Part shown: piece by piece, positions 8,983 to 18,374 of the stretch
How positions within the stretch are numbered: the stretch's first letter is position 1
Layout: each line of letters starts with the position of its first letter
DNA from: Ferruginibacter sp.
GTDB taxonomy: Bacteria > Bacteroidota > Bacteroidia > Chitinophagales > Chitinophagaceae
Assembly (NCBI GenBank): GCA_016786725.1
Contig: JAEUVU010000001.1
Span: forward strand, 62,001-126,000
Direction of reading: 5' to 3'
DNA length: 64,000 nucleotides
Notes under the pieces: generated by a model
Database searches by the model: none
What the model saw: the letters and a program-made list of their open reading frames with translations, nothing else
Told to the model about the DNA's origin: nothing
Program-made: the position numbers and the translations under genes

Positions 8983-9328
8983 ACAGGTATATCAGTATTA
9001 CAGTTAAATTATACAAGAGCCAGAGTTAATAACCCCGCTGCCGGGATAGGTGTATTTTTGTTTTACGCAATCTTTCCATAAATATTTAGATAAACAATAA
9101 AAATGATCAGCGTGTTAGCGGCGCCGGGTGATATGCATACGCCGGTTATTGGCACTACATACCAGTTGTTTCAAATAGCCTCCACTTATTAAACGCTTCA
9201 TACAAATGAATTGTATTACCGTTCCTTTGATATGTACATTCATACCGGCATACTAATTAACTCATGCGGTTCTGTACGCCGGTATGATGGCAAGTGATAA
9301 TTTTCAAGTCATCTTTAAAACAAAAGTT
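8983..9328. other. 346-bp intergenic region with an inverted repeat ahead of the surface-protein operon
   Basis: No coding region is supported here. The only structure seen is an inverted repeat at 9241-9286: CATACCGGCATAC faces GTACGCCGGTATG (12 of 13 pairs) across a 20-bp spacer, 42 bp before the ATG at 9329. A hairpin in the leader or an operator are both possible. Confidence 0.5.
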
Positions 9329-10885
9329 ATGAAAACACTATTATCGATCATTTGCATGCTGTTATTACCAGGGTTTGCTGTTTACAGCCAGACCCTTGCA
9401 CCAACCAGTAATTCATTTCCGGCAAACGGAAGCGTTGGCTCTGCACGTATTGCAACAGCATCAATTGCAAATCCCGAATGTAAAATGTATGTTGGCGGTT
9501 CTGTAAAACTTTTCAATACCGGCAACAGCGGTATCAGCAGCCCAAGCCTGTACCTGAAAAATACCACCGCATCTACCGGAAGAAATTATTTTATCAATTC
9601 AAGCTCGGGTGGTTTGTTCCAGGTAGTTGACAGCAATGCCGCCGGCACGGCAAGGCTTGTTATTAACGCATCAGGAAACGTAGGAATGGGAACCGTATCA
9701 CCTCAGGCAAGGCTGCATGTAAACGGCCTCAGCACTTTTGAGAACGGAACAAACACTTCAGCCATTATTACTTCTGTAAGAGGAGGGGTAAGTCTTTTTG
9801 AAGTAAGGGCAAGTACCCTGAACGGGGAAGCCAACCTCTTTATCGGCAAAGATGCCGGTATGAATGCGGACCCATCTTTGCCTGTGTATACAGAAGCAAA
9901 TAATACCGGTATAGGTTGGGCTGCCTTAAAATCCCTCACCAGCGGGTTTAAAAACACGGCAATCGGTTCTCAAACTTTATCATCGCTTACCACCGGCAAT
10001 TTTAATTCTGCTTTTGGCAACCTTGCGCTGGCAAGCCTGGTTACCGGAGAGGATAATTTAGGCTTTGGTCAGGCAACCATGTATACCAAAGTAAGCGGCA
10101 GTTACAATATTGCCATTGGTACCAATGCAGGCGAAGCCAATGTATCTGGTAGCAACAATACCTATATAGGCAAAAGCTCTGGCTTAACCAGTACCGGCAG
10201 CTGGAATACGTTTATTGGCAGAAGTTCAGGAAGAAATATAGGTGCAGGAGATTACAATGTGATCATTGGGAATAATGACGGAGCCGGTCTTAACGGTTTG
10301 AGTAACCATATCATACTGGCCGATGGCGGCGGAACCGAAAGATTAAAAGTTAACAACACAGGTGCTTTTTCTATTGGAGGTAACTATGGTACAGCCGGAC
10401 AGGTATTAACATCAAACGGCAGTGGAGCAGCGCCTACCTGGCAGTCTGCAGGGGCCGGCAGCAGTTTCTGGACGGATGCCGGAGGCGGTAACCTCTACAA
10501 TACCAACCAGGCCGGTAATGTAGCTGTTGGATTATCTGCCGTGCCTTCCGGCTATCGCTTTGCGGTAGCAGGGGGTATCATTGCCGAGAAGATAAAATTA
10601 AAACTGCAGTCGGCCGTATGGCCCGATTATGTGTTCAATAAAACTTACCAACTTCCTTCGTTGAAAGAAGTAGAGAAGTTCATTGAAAAATATCAGCACC
10701 TGCCAGGCATACCATCTGCTGCTGAACTTGGAAAAGAAGGAATAGATGTGGGAAGTATGAATGCAAAGCTGCTGGAGAAAATTGAAGAGCTGACCCTATA
10801 CCTGCTTGAAATGAAAAAAGAGATAGAAACATTAAAGCAGGAAAACAGGACTTTGAAACTATCTTTTTCAACGGATAAAAATTAA
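9329..10885 (+). CDS. trimeric-adhesin/tail-fibre-like surface protein
   Basis: A 518-aa secreted protein; the ATG at 9329 is chosen because it gives a clean signal peptide (MKTLLSIICMLLLPGFAVYSQ). It contains GNVGMG-type stalk repeats followed by YadA-head-like repeats of the NTAIGSQTL, NSAFGNLAL and NIAIGTNAG kind (roughly 210-330), typical of left-handed parallel beta-roll heads. The C-terminus has the YQHLPGIPSA segment and a coiled coil (LLEKIEELTLYLLEMKKEIE), which recurs at the end of such Bacteroidota proteins and could drive oligomerisation. No YadA anchor or T9SS domain is seen. The S8 peptidase starts 5 bp downstream, so the two are an operon. Confidence 0.8.
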   Translation: MKTLLSIICMLLLPGFAVYSQTLAPTSNSFPANGSVGSARIATASIANPECKMYVGGSVKLFNTGNSGISSPSLYLKNTTASTGRNYFINSSSGGLFQVVDSNAAGTARLVINASGNVGMGTVSPQARLHVNGLSTFENGTNTSAIITSVRGGVSLFEVRASTLNGEANLFIGKDAGMNADPSLPVYTEANNTGIGWAALKSLTSGFKNTAIGSQTLSSLTTGNFNSAFGNLALASLVTGEDNLGFGQATMYTKVSGSYNIAIGTNAGEANVSGSNNTYIGKSSGLTSTGSWNTFIGRSSGRNIGAGDYNVIIGNNDGAGLNGLSNHIILADGGGTERLKVNNTGAFSIGGNYGTAGQVLTSNGSGAAPTWQSAGAGSSFWTDAGGGNLYNTNQAGNVAVGLSAVPSGYRFAVAGGIIAEKIKLKLQSAVWPDYVFNKTYQLPSLKEVEKFIEKYQHLPGIPSAAELGKEGIDVGSMNAKLLEKIEELTLYLLEMKKEIETLKQENRTLKLSFSTDKN

Positions 10886-10890
10886 TACCT

Positions 10891-13098
10891 ATGAAAACGA
10901 TATTAATAATACTGTATTGCTTGTTTGTGGCGCTGGTGGCAGGCGCCCAAACAAACCGTGAAATTAAAACGATACAGGCCGGAACCCAAGTGCAGTTTCT
11001 TTTAGAATCCGGTAAGGCCAAAATTGCCGAACAAAAACAAAACAGGGAACTGGCCATGCAGTGTGCAAAATTAAAAGGGTGGCCTTTGGTAAAAAAAGGA
11101 ATCAATAACGGGTTTTCCATGCTTGTAGGTGTTACAGGTAATCTGCAGCCAATATATGCCACTTCATTAAACTGGGGGGCGGGACTTACAACCCGTGCAA
11201 ATAAACTTTACAGCGGCGGCGGTTTAGGACTTGGCATACATGGCGAAAGTATGACGGTCGGTATATGGGATGCACCCGATGTGTTGCTTACGCATGAAAT
11301 ATTCGAAAACCGGGCTGTTAAAATGGATGGTCCTGTAAACTATCTCGCCAATCATGCTACACATGTTGCCGGCACGATCATAGGGTCTGATCAGTATGAA
11401 GGAGGACTCGTGAGGGGGGCTGCATTTAAGGCGAATTTACATGCCTACGACTGGTATGATGACAGGGGAGAAGCACGTACTGCCGCTGCAAATGGTTTGC
11501 TTGTATCCAATCATTCTTATTATACAACAACCCTTGCCGGCTATTCTGTGTGGGGCGGGTATGATTACTCAACAACCTATTGGGATACCACCATGTATTA
11601 TGCACCTTACTACCTGGTGGCCTGGGCTGCCGGAAACGGCGGTGAATGGTATGGGCAACCGGTGGAAGCCAACCGCCTTGTTAATGAAGCAGCCAACAAA
11701 AACGGTATTACCGTAGGAAACATTTATGAGATAAGTAACTATACCGGCCCGGGCGATGTGGTGATTTCGCCTAGCAGCAGCAGGGGCCCCACTTATGATG
11801 GCAGAATAAAACCGGATGTTTGCGCAAAGGGCCATGCGGTAAATTCCAGCAATAACTATACTATTATCAACCCGTCTACCGGAACATTCTATACGCCCTA
11901 TGGGTATGCCTGGGGCACTTCCATGGCAACGGCAGGTGTTACGGGTACCCTTTTGCTTTTGCAACAGTATTACGTATCCCTCTCTGGCTCTTCATTTATG
12001 AAATCAGCCAGCTTAAAAGGCCTTGCAATTCATACCGCCGACGAAGCCGGACTATATCCCGGCCCGGATTATAAATTTGGCTGGGGAGTACTTAATGCAG
12101 AAAAAGCAGCGCTGATTATTGGTAGTAACAGCCAGAACTCCGGAATTACAGAGGCTACTCTTAATAACAACAGTACCTACACAAAAGTGGTTACTGCAGC
12201 GGGTAATCAGCCGCTTGTGGCAACACTCTGCTGGACAGATGTGCCGGGTGCAGCTATAGAATATCCTTACACAGATAGTTCAGCCAGGCTGGTAAATGAT
12301 CTGGATATCAGAATAACCAGCGGAGTAAATACCAACTACCCATGGAAGTTAAACCCTGCAGATATACAGGGGGCAGCTATACAGGGCGATAACGACAGGG
12401 ACAATGTGGAAAAAATAGAAATACCAAATGCGGTAGCCGGGCAAGCCTACACCATTACCATAACACACAAAGGAACATTGAATATTCCTGTGGGCTTGAG
12501 TAAACAGGATTTTTCGCTGATTGTATCAGGACAGCAGACTTGCCCTTCAGATGTTACCATTACAGGCACTTATGCTGTACCGCTTACATCATCAGCAAAC
12601 TGGATAAAGTCTGCAGGACAAACCACTATACAGGAAACTGCAACTGTAAAACTTGATGCTGCTGCAACCGGGTATGTAGAAATGGCACCATCTGCAGGCA
12701 CCGATTTCTTTTATGCTGCCCCCACTACCGGCGAGTTTATAGCCCAGCCATTAGATGGATGTGGCGTACAAGAGCCCATGCGTGGTATACAGGAGCGACC
12801 GGTAAAGTATTTCAGCATCCCGGCAACAACAACAGCCAGAATTGATGTTTTGCGGGCAGATAAACTTACTGTTTTACCCAATCCCACCAACGGAACATTT
12901 GTACTTACAGCAGGTCGTGATATAACAACGTCTTATATAGAGGCCGTGGATGTATCGGGTAAGGTACAGAATATCAGCATAGAGAATATGGGAAACTACA
13001 GTAAAAAAATACAGTTTGTAAATAAAACAAAAGGCACATATTTTATTAAAGTGCATTCAAAGGCAATAGTACAAACCGCAAAGGTTGTAGTATTCTGA
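10891..13098 (+). CDS. S8 (subtilisin) family serine peptidase with T9SS type A sorting domain
   Basis: A 735-aa exported endopeptidase. Signal peptide to about residue 20, propeptide-like region to about 115, then the catalytic domain with Asp127 (GIWDAPD), His158 (NHATHVAGT), oxyanion Asn249 (AAGNG) and nucleophile Ser344 (GTSMATAG). A P/jelly-roll type domain follows (about 415-530, with LCWTD and LVNDLDIR). The last 75 residues are a T9SS type A domain (LPNPTNGTF ... KGTYFIKVHS) that directs export and surface attachment in Bacteroidota. The gene is 5 bp behind an adhesin-like gene, suggesting co-expression. All three catalytic residues are present. Confidence 0.92.
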   Translation: MKTILIILYCLFVALVAGAQTNREIKTIQAGTQVQFLLESGKAKIAEQKQNRELAMQCAKLKGWPLVKKGINNGFSMLVGVTGNLQPIYATSLNWGAGLTTRANKLYSGGGLGLGIHGESMTVGIWDAPDVLLTHEIFENRAVKMDGPVNYLANHATHVAGTIIGSDQYEGGLVRGAAFKANLHAYDWYDDRGEARTAAANGLLVSNHSYYTTTLAGYSVWGGYDYSTTYWDTTMYYAPYYLVAWAAGNGGEWYGQPVEANRLVNEAANKNGITVGNIYEISNYTGPGDVVISPSSSRGPTYDGRIKPDVCAKGHAVNSSNNYTIINPSTGTFYTPYGYAWGTSMATAGVTGTLLLLQQYYVSLSGSSFMKSASLKGLAIHTADEAGLYPGPDYKFGWGVLNAEKAALIIGSNSQNSGITEATLNNNSTYTKVVTAAGNQPLVATLCWTDVPGAAIEYPYTDSSARLVNDLDIRITSGVNTNYPWKLNPADIQGAAIQGDNDRDNVEKIEIPNAVAGQAYTITITHKGTLNIPVGLSKQDFSLIVSGQQTCPSDVTITGTYAVPLTSSANWIKSAGQTTIQETATVKLDAAATGYVEMAPSAGTDFFYAAPTTGEFIAQPLDGCGVQEPMRGIQERPVKYFSIPATTTARIDVLRADKLTVLPNPTNGTFVLTAGRDITTSYIEAVDVSGKVQNISIENMGNYSKKIQFVNKTKGTYFIKVHSKAIVQTAKVVVF

Positions 13099-13125
13099 TA
13101 AACAGCAGCTAATGATGCTGTAAAG

Positions 13126-13158
13126 ATCCGCTTTATGATAAATGAAGCGGATTTTTTT
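13126..13158 (+). terminator. intrinsic terminator after the S8 peptidase
   Basis: ATCCGCTT (13126-13133) pairs with AAGCGGAT (13145-13152), followed by a T run to 13158. It lies 28 bp past the stop codon and closes the adhesin-peptidase operon. Confidence 0.75.
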
Positions 13159-13206
13159 ATCCTGACTGCTCTTTGTAATGTTGCCGGTCTGTAACCGGCT
13201 GTAAAA

Positions 13207-13608
13207 TCAAAATTTCATTATACTTACAGTAGTTGCACCCGAAAGCTCAGCCCTGTCAACCGTTTCATTTTCCTTTACTTCGGCAGTGCCTTTATCCGTC
13301 ATGGTGGCGGCGGTTTTCTTAAGCTGTTTAATAAACAATACCCGCTGTGTTTTGGATAATTCTTTCAGGCCAAAGGCTAACCAGTACTCGCCTTCACGGC
13401 CCATAGGGCCAATGCGGTCGGCGCTTAGCTTTTTTATTTTGTATTGCTTTTTAAAGCGCTGCACCATTTTCATCAGCGGCTCATCAGAAGGAACACCGCA
13501 GCACATACTGTTGAAGGTAATTACCACAGGGTAGGTGGTTTTCTTTTGTGCAAAGGCCGGTACTGTTGCCAGTAAGTAAACTAAAAAAGTAAAAAATAAC
13601 TTTTGCAT
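13207..13608 (-). CDS. small secreted protein of unknown function
   Basis: A 133-aa protein with a signal peptide ending PAFAQ (about residue 21). The mature part starts KKTTYPVVITFNSMCCGVPS; the CC pair and a following basic helix (MVQRFKKQYKIKK) are its most notable features. It ends in a beta-rich segment. It is convergent with the S8 peptidase. No family recognised. Confidence 0.65.
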   Translation of the reverse strand: MQKLFFTFLVYLLATVPAFAQKKTTYPVVITFNSMCCGVPSDEPLMKMVQRFKKQYKIKKLSADRIGPMGREGEYWLAFGLKELSKTQRVLFIKQLKKTAATMTDKGTAEVKENETVDRAELSGATTVSIMKF

Positions 13609-13860
13609 TTGTTGATCTTTAGTGATTGTGAGACAGGAAAAATAAAAAACTGTTTATCATACAATTTACCGGTTAACAAAAAACTTACCAAACGGTAAAC
13701 AGCCGGCGGCAAAATCATTCACCGCTTTTTTGCTGCTGCCAATGGATTGCAGAAAATTAAACGTCTTATTTAAGGGAGAAAGCCTATTTTTATAACGTGT
13801 TCAGGCTTCAACTGCCATTATAAGTTACCCGATACTGCTAAACATTTTTAAACAGAAACA

Positions 13861-16083
13861 ATGACCAGGTTAAACTATCTGCTTATTGCAATTATTTTAA
13901 TTGCATTAACCCCCATTTCAGCCATTTCCCAATCATTAAGTGTAAATACAGATGGCAGCGCCGCTGAAGCCAGCGCCATGCTGGATGTAAAAAGCACCAC
14001 CAAAGGATTACTGGTACCCCGCATGAGCCGTGCCGAAAGAGATGCCATTGCATCGCCTGCTACCGGCCTGCTTATTTTTCAAAATGCGCCGGACAGTATT
14101 GGTTACTATTATTATAACGGTACGGCATGGACATGGCTGCTATCCAACTCCAATGCCGATTCGCTGGCCTGGAAAACAGGCGGCAACACCGGCACTTTAC
14201 CTGCTAACAATTTTATAGGCACCAGGGATAATGCCGACCTGGTAATAAAAACCAACAATGCAGAAGTGATGCGTATTGCAACAAACGGAGCCATTGGCCT
14301 GGGTACAAATGCCCCCTCCACCGGTATTGGCGGCGGGGCCAAAATTGATATCAGGGATGAGGATGGAAATTTCAGTGATATTTCCCAGATGGTTGCCGGC
14401 ACAACCGGAGCCCCTTTTCATAACTTCATTAAACAACGGGGAACCGTGGCCGCACCTGCAGCAACTGTTTCGGGTGATGCTCTTGGCCAGATTAACGGAT
14501 TACTTTATGATGGTTCCACTTACAGGTACAGCACCGTTATCAGGATGCAGGCAGATGGTACCATATCAACCACCCGTACCCCGGCTGCCATTCGTTTTTT
14601 TACAACAGATACCAATGCGGTAAGTCCGGTGGAAAGGCTTACCATCAAGTCATATGGTAGTGTGGGCATCGGCGTATCCACCCCGGTAGCCAGGCTGGAT
14701 GTGGCCGGCAATGGTGGCGGTACCAATTCTGTATTGCTGCGTAGTGGAAATACCAGTGTGGGTACAGCAAGCAATCAATTAACGTTCGGTTATAATGGTA
14801 CGGCGCAATACCGCCATTCTATAAAAACCAGGCATAACTCCGCCAGCCGTATTGGCAATGCTTACGATTTTTATTTATGGAACCAGGGGGTAGATAATAT
14901 TGATACCTTAGGCAGCGAAGCCGCAATGACACTTGATGGAAACCACCGGGGTATGTTGGGCATAGGTACCCAAACTCCCAGGAGTGAAGTACATATAAGC
15001 GATGGCAGTACCAGTTTAAAAAATGTTACTGATGGTGGAGGGTATGGCGCTTCTATGCTGATAACGGATAATAATATTCCCCGTATTTACCTGGAAGCTG
15101 CCGGCCAGCCAGCAGATCAAAAACTGATGGATATAAGGTTGTTCAACCAAAGCATCAGGTTTGCTGCCCTTACAGATGCCGGAAATGCCTTTACCAATTC
15201 GGATATATTGGTGATAAACAGGGGTGGTAATGTAGGTATTGGTGTACCAACGCCTGCAGTTGCACTCGATGTAAACGGCAGCGCCACCATCGGCACCGGT
15301 AATACCAATACCGGCACAAAAACAATTGCCTCGGGCAATGCCAATAACCTTAGCGGTAATTACTCCATAGTTACCGGAGAAAGCAATACAGTAAGTTCAA
15401 TAAGGTCTATGGTATCAGGCGTTACCAATAATGTAAGCGGTGAAAATAATATTGTATCTGGCGTACTCAACCAGGTTGTTTCACCCTATGGTCATTCTAT
15501 AGTGGTAGGTTACCAGGATACATTGAATGGTTCTGCTTCAGCCATATTCGGATTTAAAAACAATGTAACCGGCTTTACCGGTTTTGCTGCCGGCGACAGA
15601 AATACAGTATTTGCTCAAAACGGAACCGCATTTGGTTATCAAAATGCCACATCAGGCACCAGTGCATTTGTAACCGGGTTGCTTGATACTGCAGCCGGTA
15701 ATAATTCGGCTGCATTTGGTTTGAGCAACAAAGCGGCTTCCTTTAATGAATTTGCATTGGGTATGTATGGCACTAACTATACGCCAGTATCTACATCAGT
15801 TTACGATGCGGCCGACCGTATTTTCAATGTAGGAAACGGCATTTCATCTGTTTTAAGGGCCGATGCATTTACTATATTAAAAGGAGGCAATGTGGGTATT
15901 GGTACGGCTAATCCTACAGCATTGCTGGATATAAATGGCAATACCATCAGGGTAAGAACAGCCAAAACACCTGCTTCTTCAGCTGATGCCGGAAATACAG
16001 GCGATATTGCCTGGGACAATGATTACATTTATATATGCGTGGCAACCAATACCTGGAAAAGAGTAGCGATAAGTACCTGGTAA
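13861..16083 (+). CDS. large trimeric-adhesin/tail-fibre-like surface protein
   Basis: A 740-aa protein with a signal peptide (to SAISQ, about residue 24). It opens with the ASAMLDVKSTTKGLLVPRMS segment widespread in Bacteroidota surface proteins of this type. Five repeats of the form G-x-VGIGT-x-x-P-x-x-x-L-D-V-x-G follow (for example GSVGIGVSTPVARLDV, GMLGIGTQTP, GNVGIGVPTP, GNVGIGTANPTALLDI). A YadA-head-like stretch (about 480-640) has repeating VSG and AFG turns such as NNVSGENNIVSG. There is no T9SS domain and no coiled-coil tail, unlike the related protein at 9329, so its anchoring is unclear. Confidence 0.78.
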   Translation: MTRLNYLLIAIILIALTPISAISQSLSVNTDGSAAEASAMLDVKSTTKGLLVPRMSRAERDAIASPATGLLIFQNAPDSIGYYYYNGTAWTWLLSNSNADSLAWKTGGNTGTLPANNFIGTRDNADLVIKTNNAEVMRIATNGAIGLGTNAPSTGIGGGAKIDIRDEDGNFSDISQMVAGTTGAPFHNFIKQRGTVAAPAATVSGDALGQINGLLYDGSTYRYSTVIRMQADGTISTTRTPAAIRFFTTDTNAVSPVERLTIKSYGSVGIGVSTPVARLDVAGNGGGTNSVLLRSGNTSVGTASNQLTFGYNGTAQYRHSIKTRHNSASRIGNAYDFYLWNQGVDNIDTLGSEAAMTLDGNHRGMLGIGTQTPRSEVHISDGSTSLKNVTDGGGYGASMLITDNNIPRIYLEAAGQPADQKLMDIRLFNQSIRFAALTDAGNAFTNSDILVINRGGNVGIGVPTPAVALDVNGSATIGTGNTNTGTKTIASGNANNLSGNYSIVTGESNTVSSIRSMVSGVTNNVSGENNIVSGVLNQVVSPYGHSIVVGYQDTLNGSASAIFGFKNNVTGFTGFAAGDRNTVFAQNGTAFGYQNATSGTSAFVTGLLDTAAGNNSAAFGLSNKAASFNEFALGMYGTNYTPVSTSVYDAADRIFNVGNGISSVLRADAFTILKGGNVGIGTANPTALLDINGNTIRVRTAKTPASSADAGNTGDIAWDNDYIYICVATNTWKRVAISTW

Positions 16084-16110
16084 ATTATATGATGTTTGTA
16101 CGGTAGCTTG

Positions 16111-17142
16111 TTATTTGGTACCCAGCAACTTTTCAACCATCAGCTTATTAAACTTATCCGGCTCTTCTTCCAAAGGCCCGTGGCCCGAATATTCGAACCA
16201 GATGATTTCTTTGCTGGGTGCCTGCAGGTTTTTTACCAATGCTTCCACCAGCACGGCAGGAACATTCCAATCATGCCTGCCGGCAAAAAAATAAGCCGGT
16301 ATATCCAGTTTGGTCAACCCGGTAAAGTCTGTTGCAAAAATATCTTTCTCCAGCAAACCTGCTGAATAAAAGAACCCTTTGTTCCAGTCGTAATTTTTGT
16401 AGTCTTCATATTTTGTCATTGCTCTTTGCACAAGCTGATCGGTTTTTGCATCAAAAACAGCACCCCCGTATTTTGAAACAAGTTCATACTGTTTCATAAA
16501 ACATTCCATCGGGCTTTTACATAAAGCGGTATCGCCTTTGCGGAGTTGCCTAAGGGTACTTAGTGTTTCGTTATCATTTTTTTTGGCAGCCTGTTCTTCC
16601 AGCCATTTTTGTGTTACCTGCATTCCTTTTTTTAAATTCACTACCTGGGATATGCCGGCATAGGCCAGGTAATCTTCCGGGTATTTCTGTGCAAGTACCA
16701 GGCCTGCATTACTGCCCCACGAAAAACCTGCAAGGTAAATTTTATCCTGTTTGAATTTCTTTTTTAAAAACTGTGTGTATTCATGGGCATCTGCTACGAT
16801 CTGCTGCAGGCTTACATTTGGAGCAGCCGTATCCTGCAGGTAAGACAGTCCGCAGCCACGCTGGTCCCAGGTAGCTACAATAAATTTTTTTGTAAGGGCA
16901 GCATTAAAATACCTGAGCTGTGGCGTTTGAGGCCAGCCTGGTCCGCCATGAATGAAAAGAAGTACAGGGCTCTTATCTGATTGACCGGTTATCTCTATAT
17001 ACTGCTTTTCACCTCCCAGGGTCATGAAAGTTTTTTCATCAACCTTTGCCCCGGTTAAATCACCAATTACGGATTTATTTTGCTGGTTGTTGCAAGCCAG
17101 CAGCAAAATCAAAGCAAAAAACAAAAGAAGGTTGTGTTTCAT
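16111..17142 (-). CDS. alpha/beta hydrolase lipoprotein (proline iminopeptidase-like, S33)
   Basis: A 343-aa lipoprotein; the ATG at 17140-17142 gives a good lipobox (LILLLACNN), whereas the upstream in-frame start would bury it. HGGPGWPQ with WDQRGCGLS is the S33 peptidase/prolyl aminopeptidase signature, GFSWGSNAG carries the nucleophile Ser, AGRHDWNVP the probable Asp and YSGHGPLE the His, so the triad is complete. It probably hydrolyses peptides or esters at the periplasmic face. It is convergent with the adhesin gene at 13861, 27 bp apart. Confidence 0.85.
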   Translation of the reverse strand: MKHNLLLFFALILLLACNNQQNKSVIGDLTGAKVDEKTFMTLGGEKQYIEITGQSDKSPVLLFIHGGPGWPQTPQLRYFNAALTKKFIVATWDQRGCGLSYLQDTAAPNVSLQQIVADAHEYTQFLKKKFKQDKIYLAGFSWGSNAGLVLAQKYPEDYLAYAGISQVVNLKKGMQVTQKWLEEQAAKKNDNETLSTLRQLRKGDTALCKSPMECFMKQYELVSKYGGAVFDAKTDQLVQRAMTKYEDYKNYDWNKGFFYSAGLLEKDIFATDFTGLTKLDIPAYFFAGRHDWNVPAVLVEALVKNLQAPSKEIIWFEYSGHGPLEEEPDKFNKLMVEKLLGTK

Positions 17143-17380
17143 ATTGATAACAGTTAATTTACCGCTGGTTAAAGTTATCCAAACTTTCATAAACCGGCGG
17201 GAAGCTTACCAACTGTTTCGTAAAATTTCTACAACTATTTACATCAACTATTACAATTTGTTTTTTTAGAACGATGCATTTTTGTGTTGTTAAAAAAATC
17301 CACATCCTGAGTAAAACAGTATCCAAATCCTTATGAAAACGATGTATCGGTAGAATGCATCAGAATATTGATCGCCTGTG

Positions 17381-17407
17381 AAAAACCTTCAGCAATGAAG
17401 GTTTTTT
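17381..17407. terminator. hairpin AAAAACCTTC/GAAGGTTTTT with T run
   Basis: Perfect 10-bp arms (17381-17390 and 17397-17406) around a 6-nt loop. On the + strand it ends in a T run, but no + strand gene precedes it. On the - strand it lies downstream of the SYLF gene. Confidence 0.55.
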
Positions 17408-17430
17408 CTGTTTGCCTGCTATGTAAACAA

Positions 17431-17468
17431 AAAAGGCTGGCTTTATATGAGTCAGCCTCTTTTTTTTT
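17431..17468 (-). terminator. intrinsic terminator of the SYLF-domain gene
   Basis: AGGCTG (17434-17439) pairs with CAGCCT (17453-17458), with A/T runs on both sides, 16 bp beyond the SYLF stop codon. Either strand could use it. Confidence 0.65.
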
Positions 17469-17483
17469 CCGTATTCTGTAAAC

Positions 17484-18017
17484 CTAAAAAGAATCGTAAT
17501 TAAATTTTTGTCCGCCAATAGATGCATCGTACATCAGGCCCGTCTTCTTCTGGGTAAATACCAATATACCATCATTATATTCAACATCCGAATAGCTTTC
17601 TGCTTTTATGGCTGCAGCCGGGGTTTGGGCGGCAAATTCAAATTCGTTCGTTTTAAAACGGTCTAGTGTTTCTTTGTCTTCAAAAAATATCACTTCCCGG
17701 TATGCCTGGCCACCTACCTGTAAACCGACCGTTAATTGTTTCATTTTTACCAAACCAATCATCTTTCCTTTTTCATACACTATTCCGCTTCCTGCAGCCC
17801 CGCCAATACCGGCGGCACCCTTACCCACATTAGGTAAAATGGCATAACCGTATGCATTGTCAAACAGGTGCTGCATAAATTTATCAGCGTTAACAAAACT
17901 GGTTTTGGCATTTTCTGCGTCTTCTATCAGCCTTTGGTATTTTGCATCCTGTGCCTGTATTACTGATGCAGATAAAAAGGTAACTGCAAATAAGAGCACT
18001 GTTCTTTTCATAATCAT
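17484..18017 (-). CDS. SYLF (Ysc84-like) domain protein
   Basis: A 177-aa exported protein with a signal peptide ending IQAQ. The mature part is a single SYLF/Ysc84 domain, known to bind lipid in eukaryotic members. The family signatures are AYGYAILPNVGKGAAGIGG, GAGSG-like turns, a VGLQVGGQAY strand, and a C-terminal YNDGILVFTQKKTGLMYDAS segment. Bacterial members are small periplasmic proteins of unclear role. Two start codons are possible (18017 and 18011, MIMKRT); the sequence does not decide between them. Confidence 0.85.
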   Translation of the reverse strand: MIMKRTVLLFAVTFLSASVIQAQDAKYQRLIEDAENAKTSFVNADKFMQHLFDNAYGYAILPNVGKGAAGIGGAAGSGIVYEKGKMIGLVKMKQLTVGLQVGGQAYREVIFFEDKETLDRFKTNEFEFAAQTPAAAIKAESYSDVEYNDGILVFTQKKTGLMYDASIGGQKFNYDSF

Positions 18018-18058
18018 AGTAGTAAGAGTTTAATGGTTTAAAATATGTGGAAACAAAA

Positions 18059-18079
18059 ATGCTGCCAACCGGGCAGCAT
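18059..18079 (-). terminator. intrinsic terminator (GCTGCC/GGCAGC)
   Basis: On the - strand ATGCTGCC-cggt-tGGCAGCAT is followed by TTTTTG. It lies about 100 bp beyond the stop of the small membrane protein at 18183 and upstream of the SYLF gene, which supports transcription of that small gene. Confidence 0.6.
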
Positions 18080-18182
18080 GACTGTTAAAAGAAAAGGGCA
18101 AAAAAATTTTTGTTATCAAAAGGTGTTGATGAAAACTAATTTTAATGAATTCTTCAAAATAAATACCAGGGGCTTAAATTTT

Positions 18183-18374
18183 TCACTGCTTTAGTTGATG
18201 AAGTGTAATCCTCAGAAAAATAAATGTTCGCACAGCAAGCAGGCAAAAAGCCAAAATCAAAACTGCAGCCATACAAAGATGGGCCAGAGAAAATTTTTCA
18301 AAAAGATTCAGTAACATCCACATAATAAAAAACATAGTGGTCAGGGAGTCGAAAAAACGACTGAGCTTGTTCAT
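18183..18374 (-). CDS. small two-helix membrane protein (putative)
   Basis: A 63-aa protein starting MNKLSRFFDSL with two hydrophobic segments (about 12-25 and 32-50) and a basic end. No family is recognised. It is supported by the terminator-like hairpin downstream and the lack of any competing ORF. A longer version from 18419 is possible but less natural. Confidence 0.4.
   Translation of the reverse strand: MNKLSRFFDSLTTMFFIMWMLLNLFEKFSLAHLCMAAVLILAFCLLAVRTFIFLRITLHQLKQ

Larger units (their letters stand above)
17143..17483. other. 341-bp intergenic region with two hairpin terminators
   Basis: No gene longer than a few codons is seen. It contains the upstream region of the hydrolase gene (17142, leftward) and two stem-loops with T runs at 17381-17407 and 17431-17468, described separately. 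Confidence 0.6.

Noticed and set aside
10680..11162. 160-codon antisense ORF over the adhesin-peptidase junction
   Set aside because: It overlaps two good genes and its sequence has no recognisable feature; both overlapping genes have signal peptides and full domains.
13207..13608. Metal-binding or toxin role of the Cys-Cys protein
   Set aside because: One CC pair after a signal peptide is too little; left as unknown.
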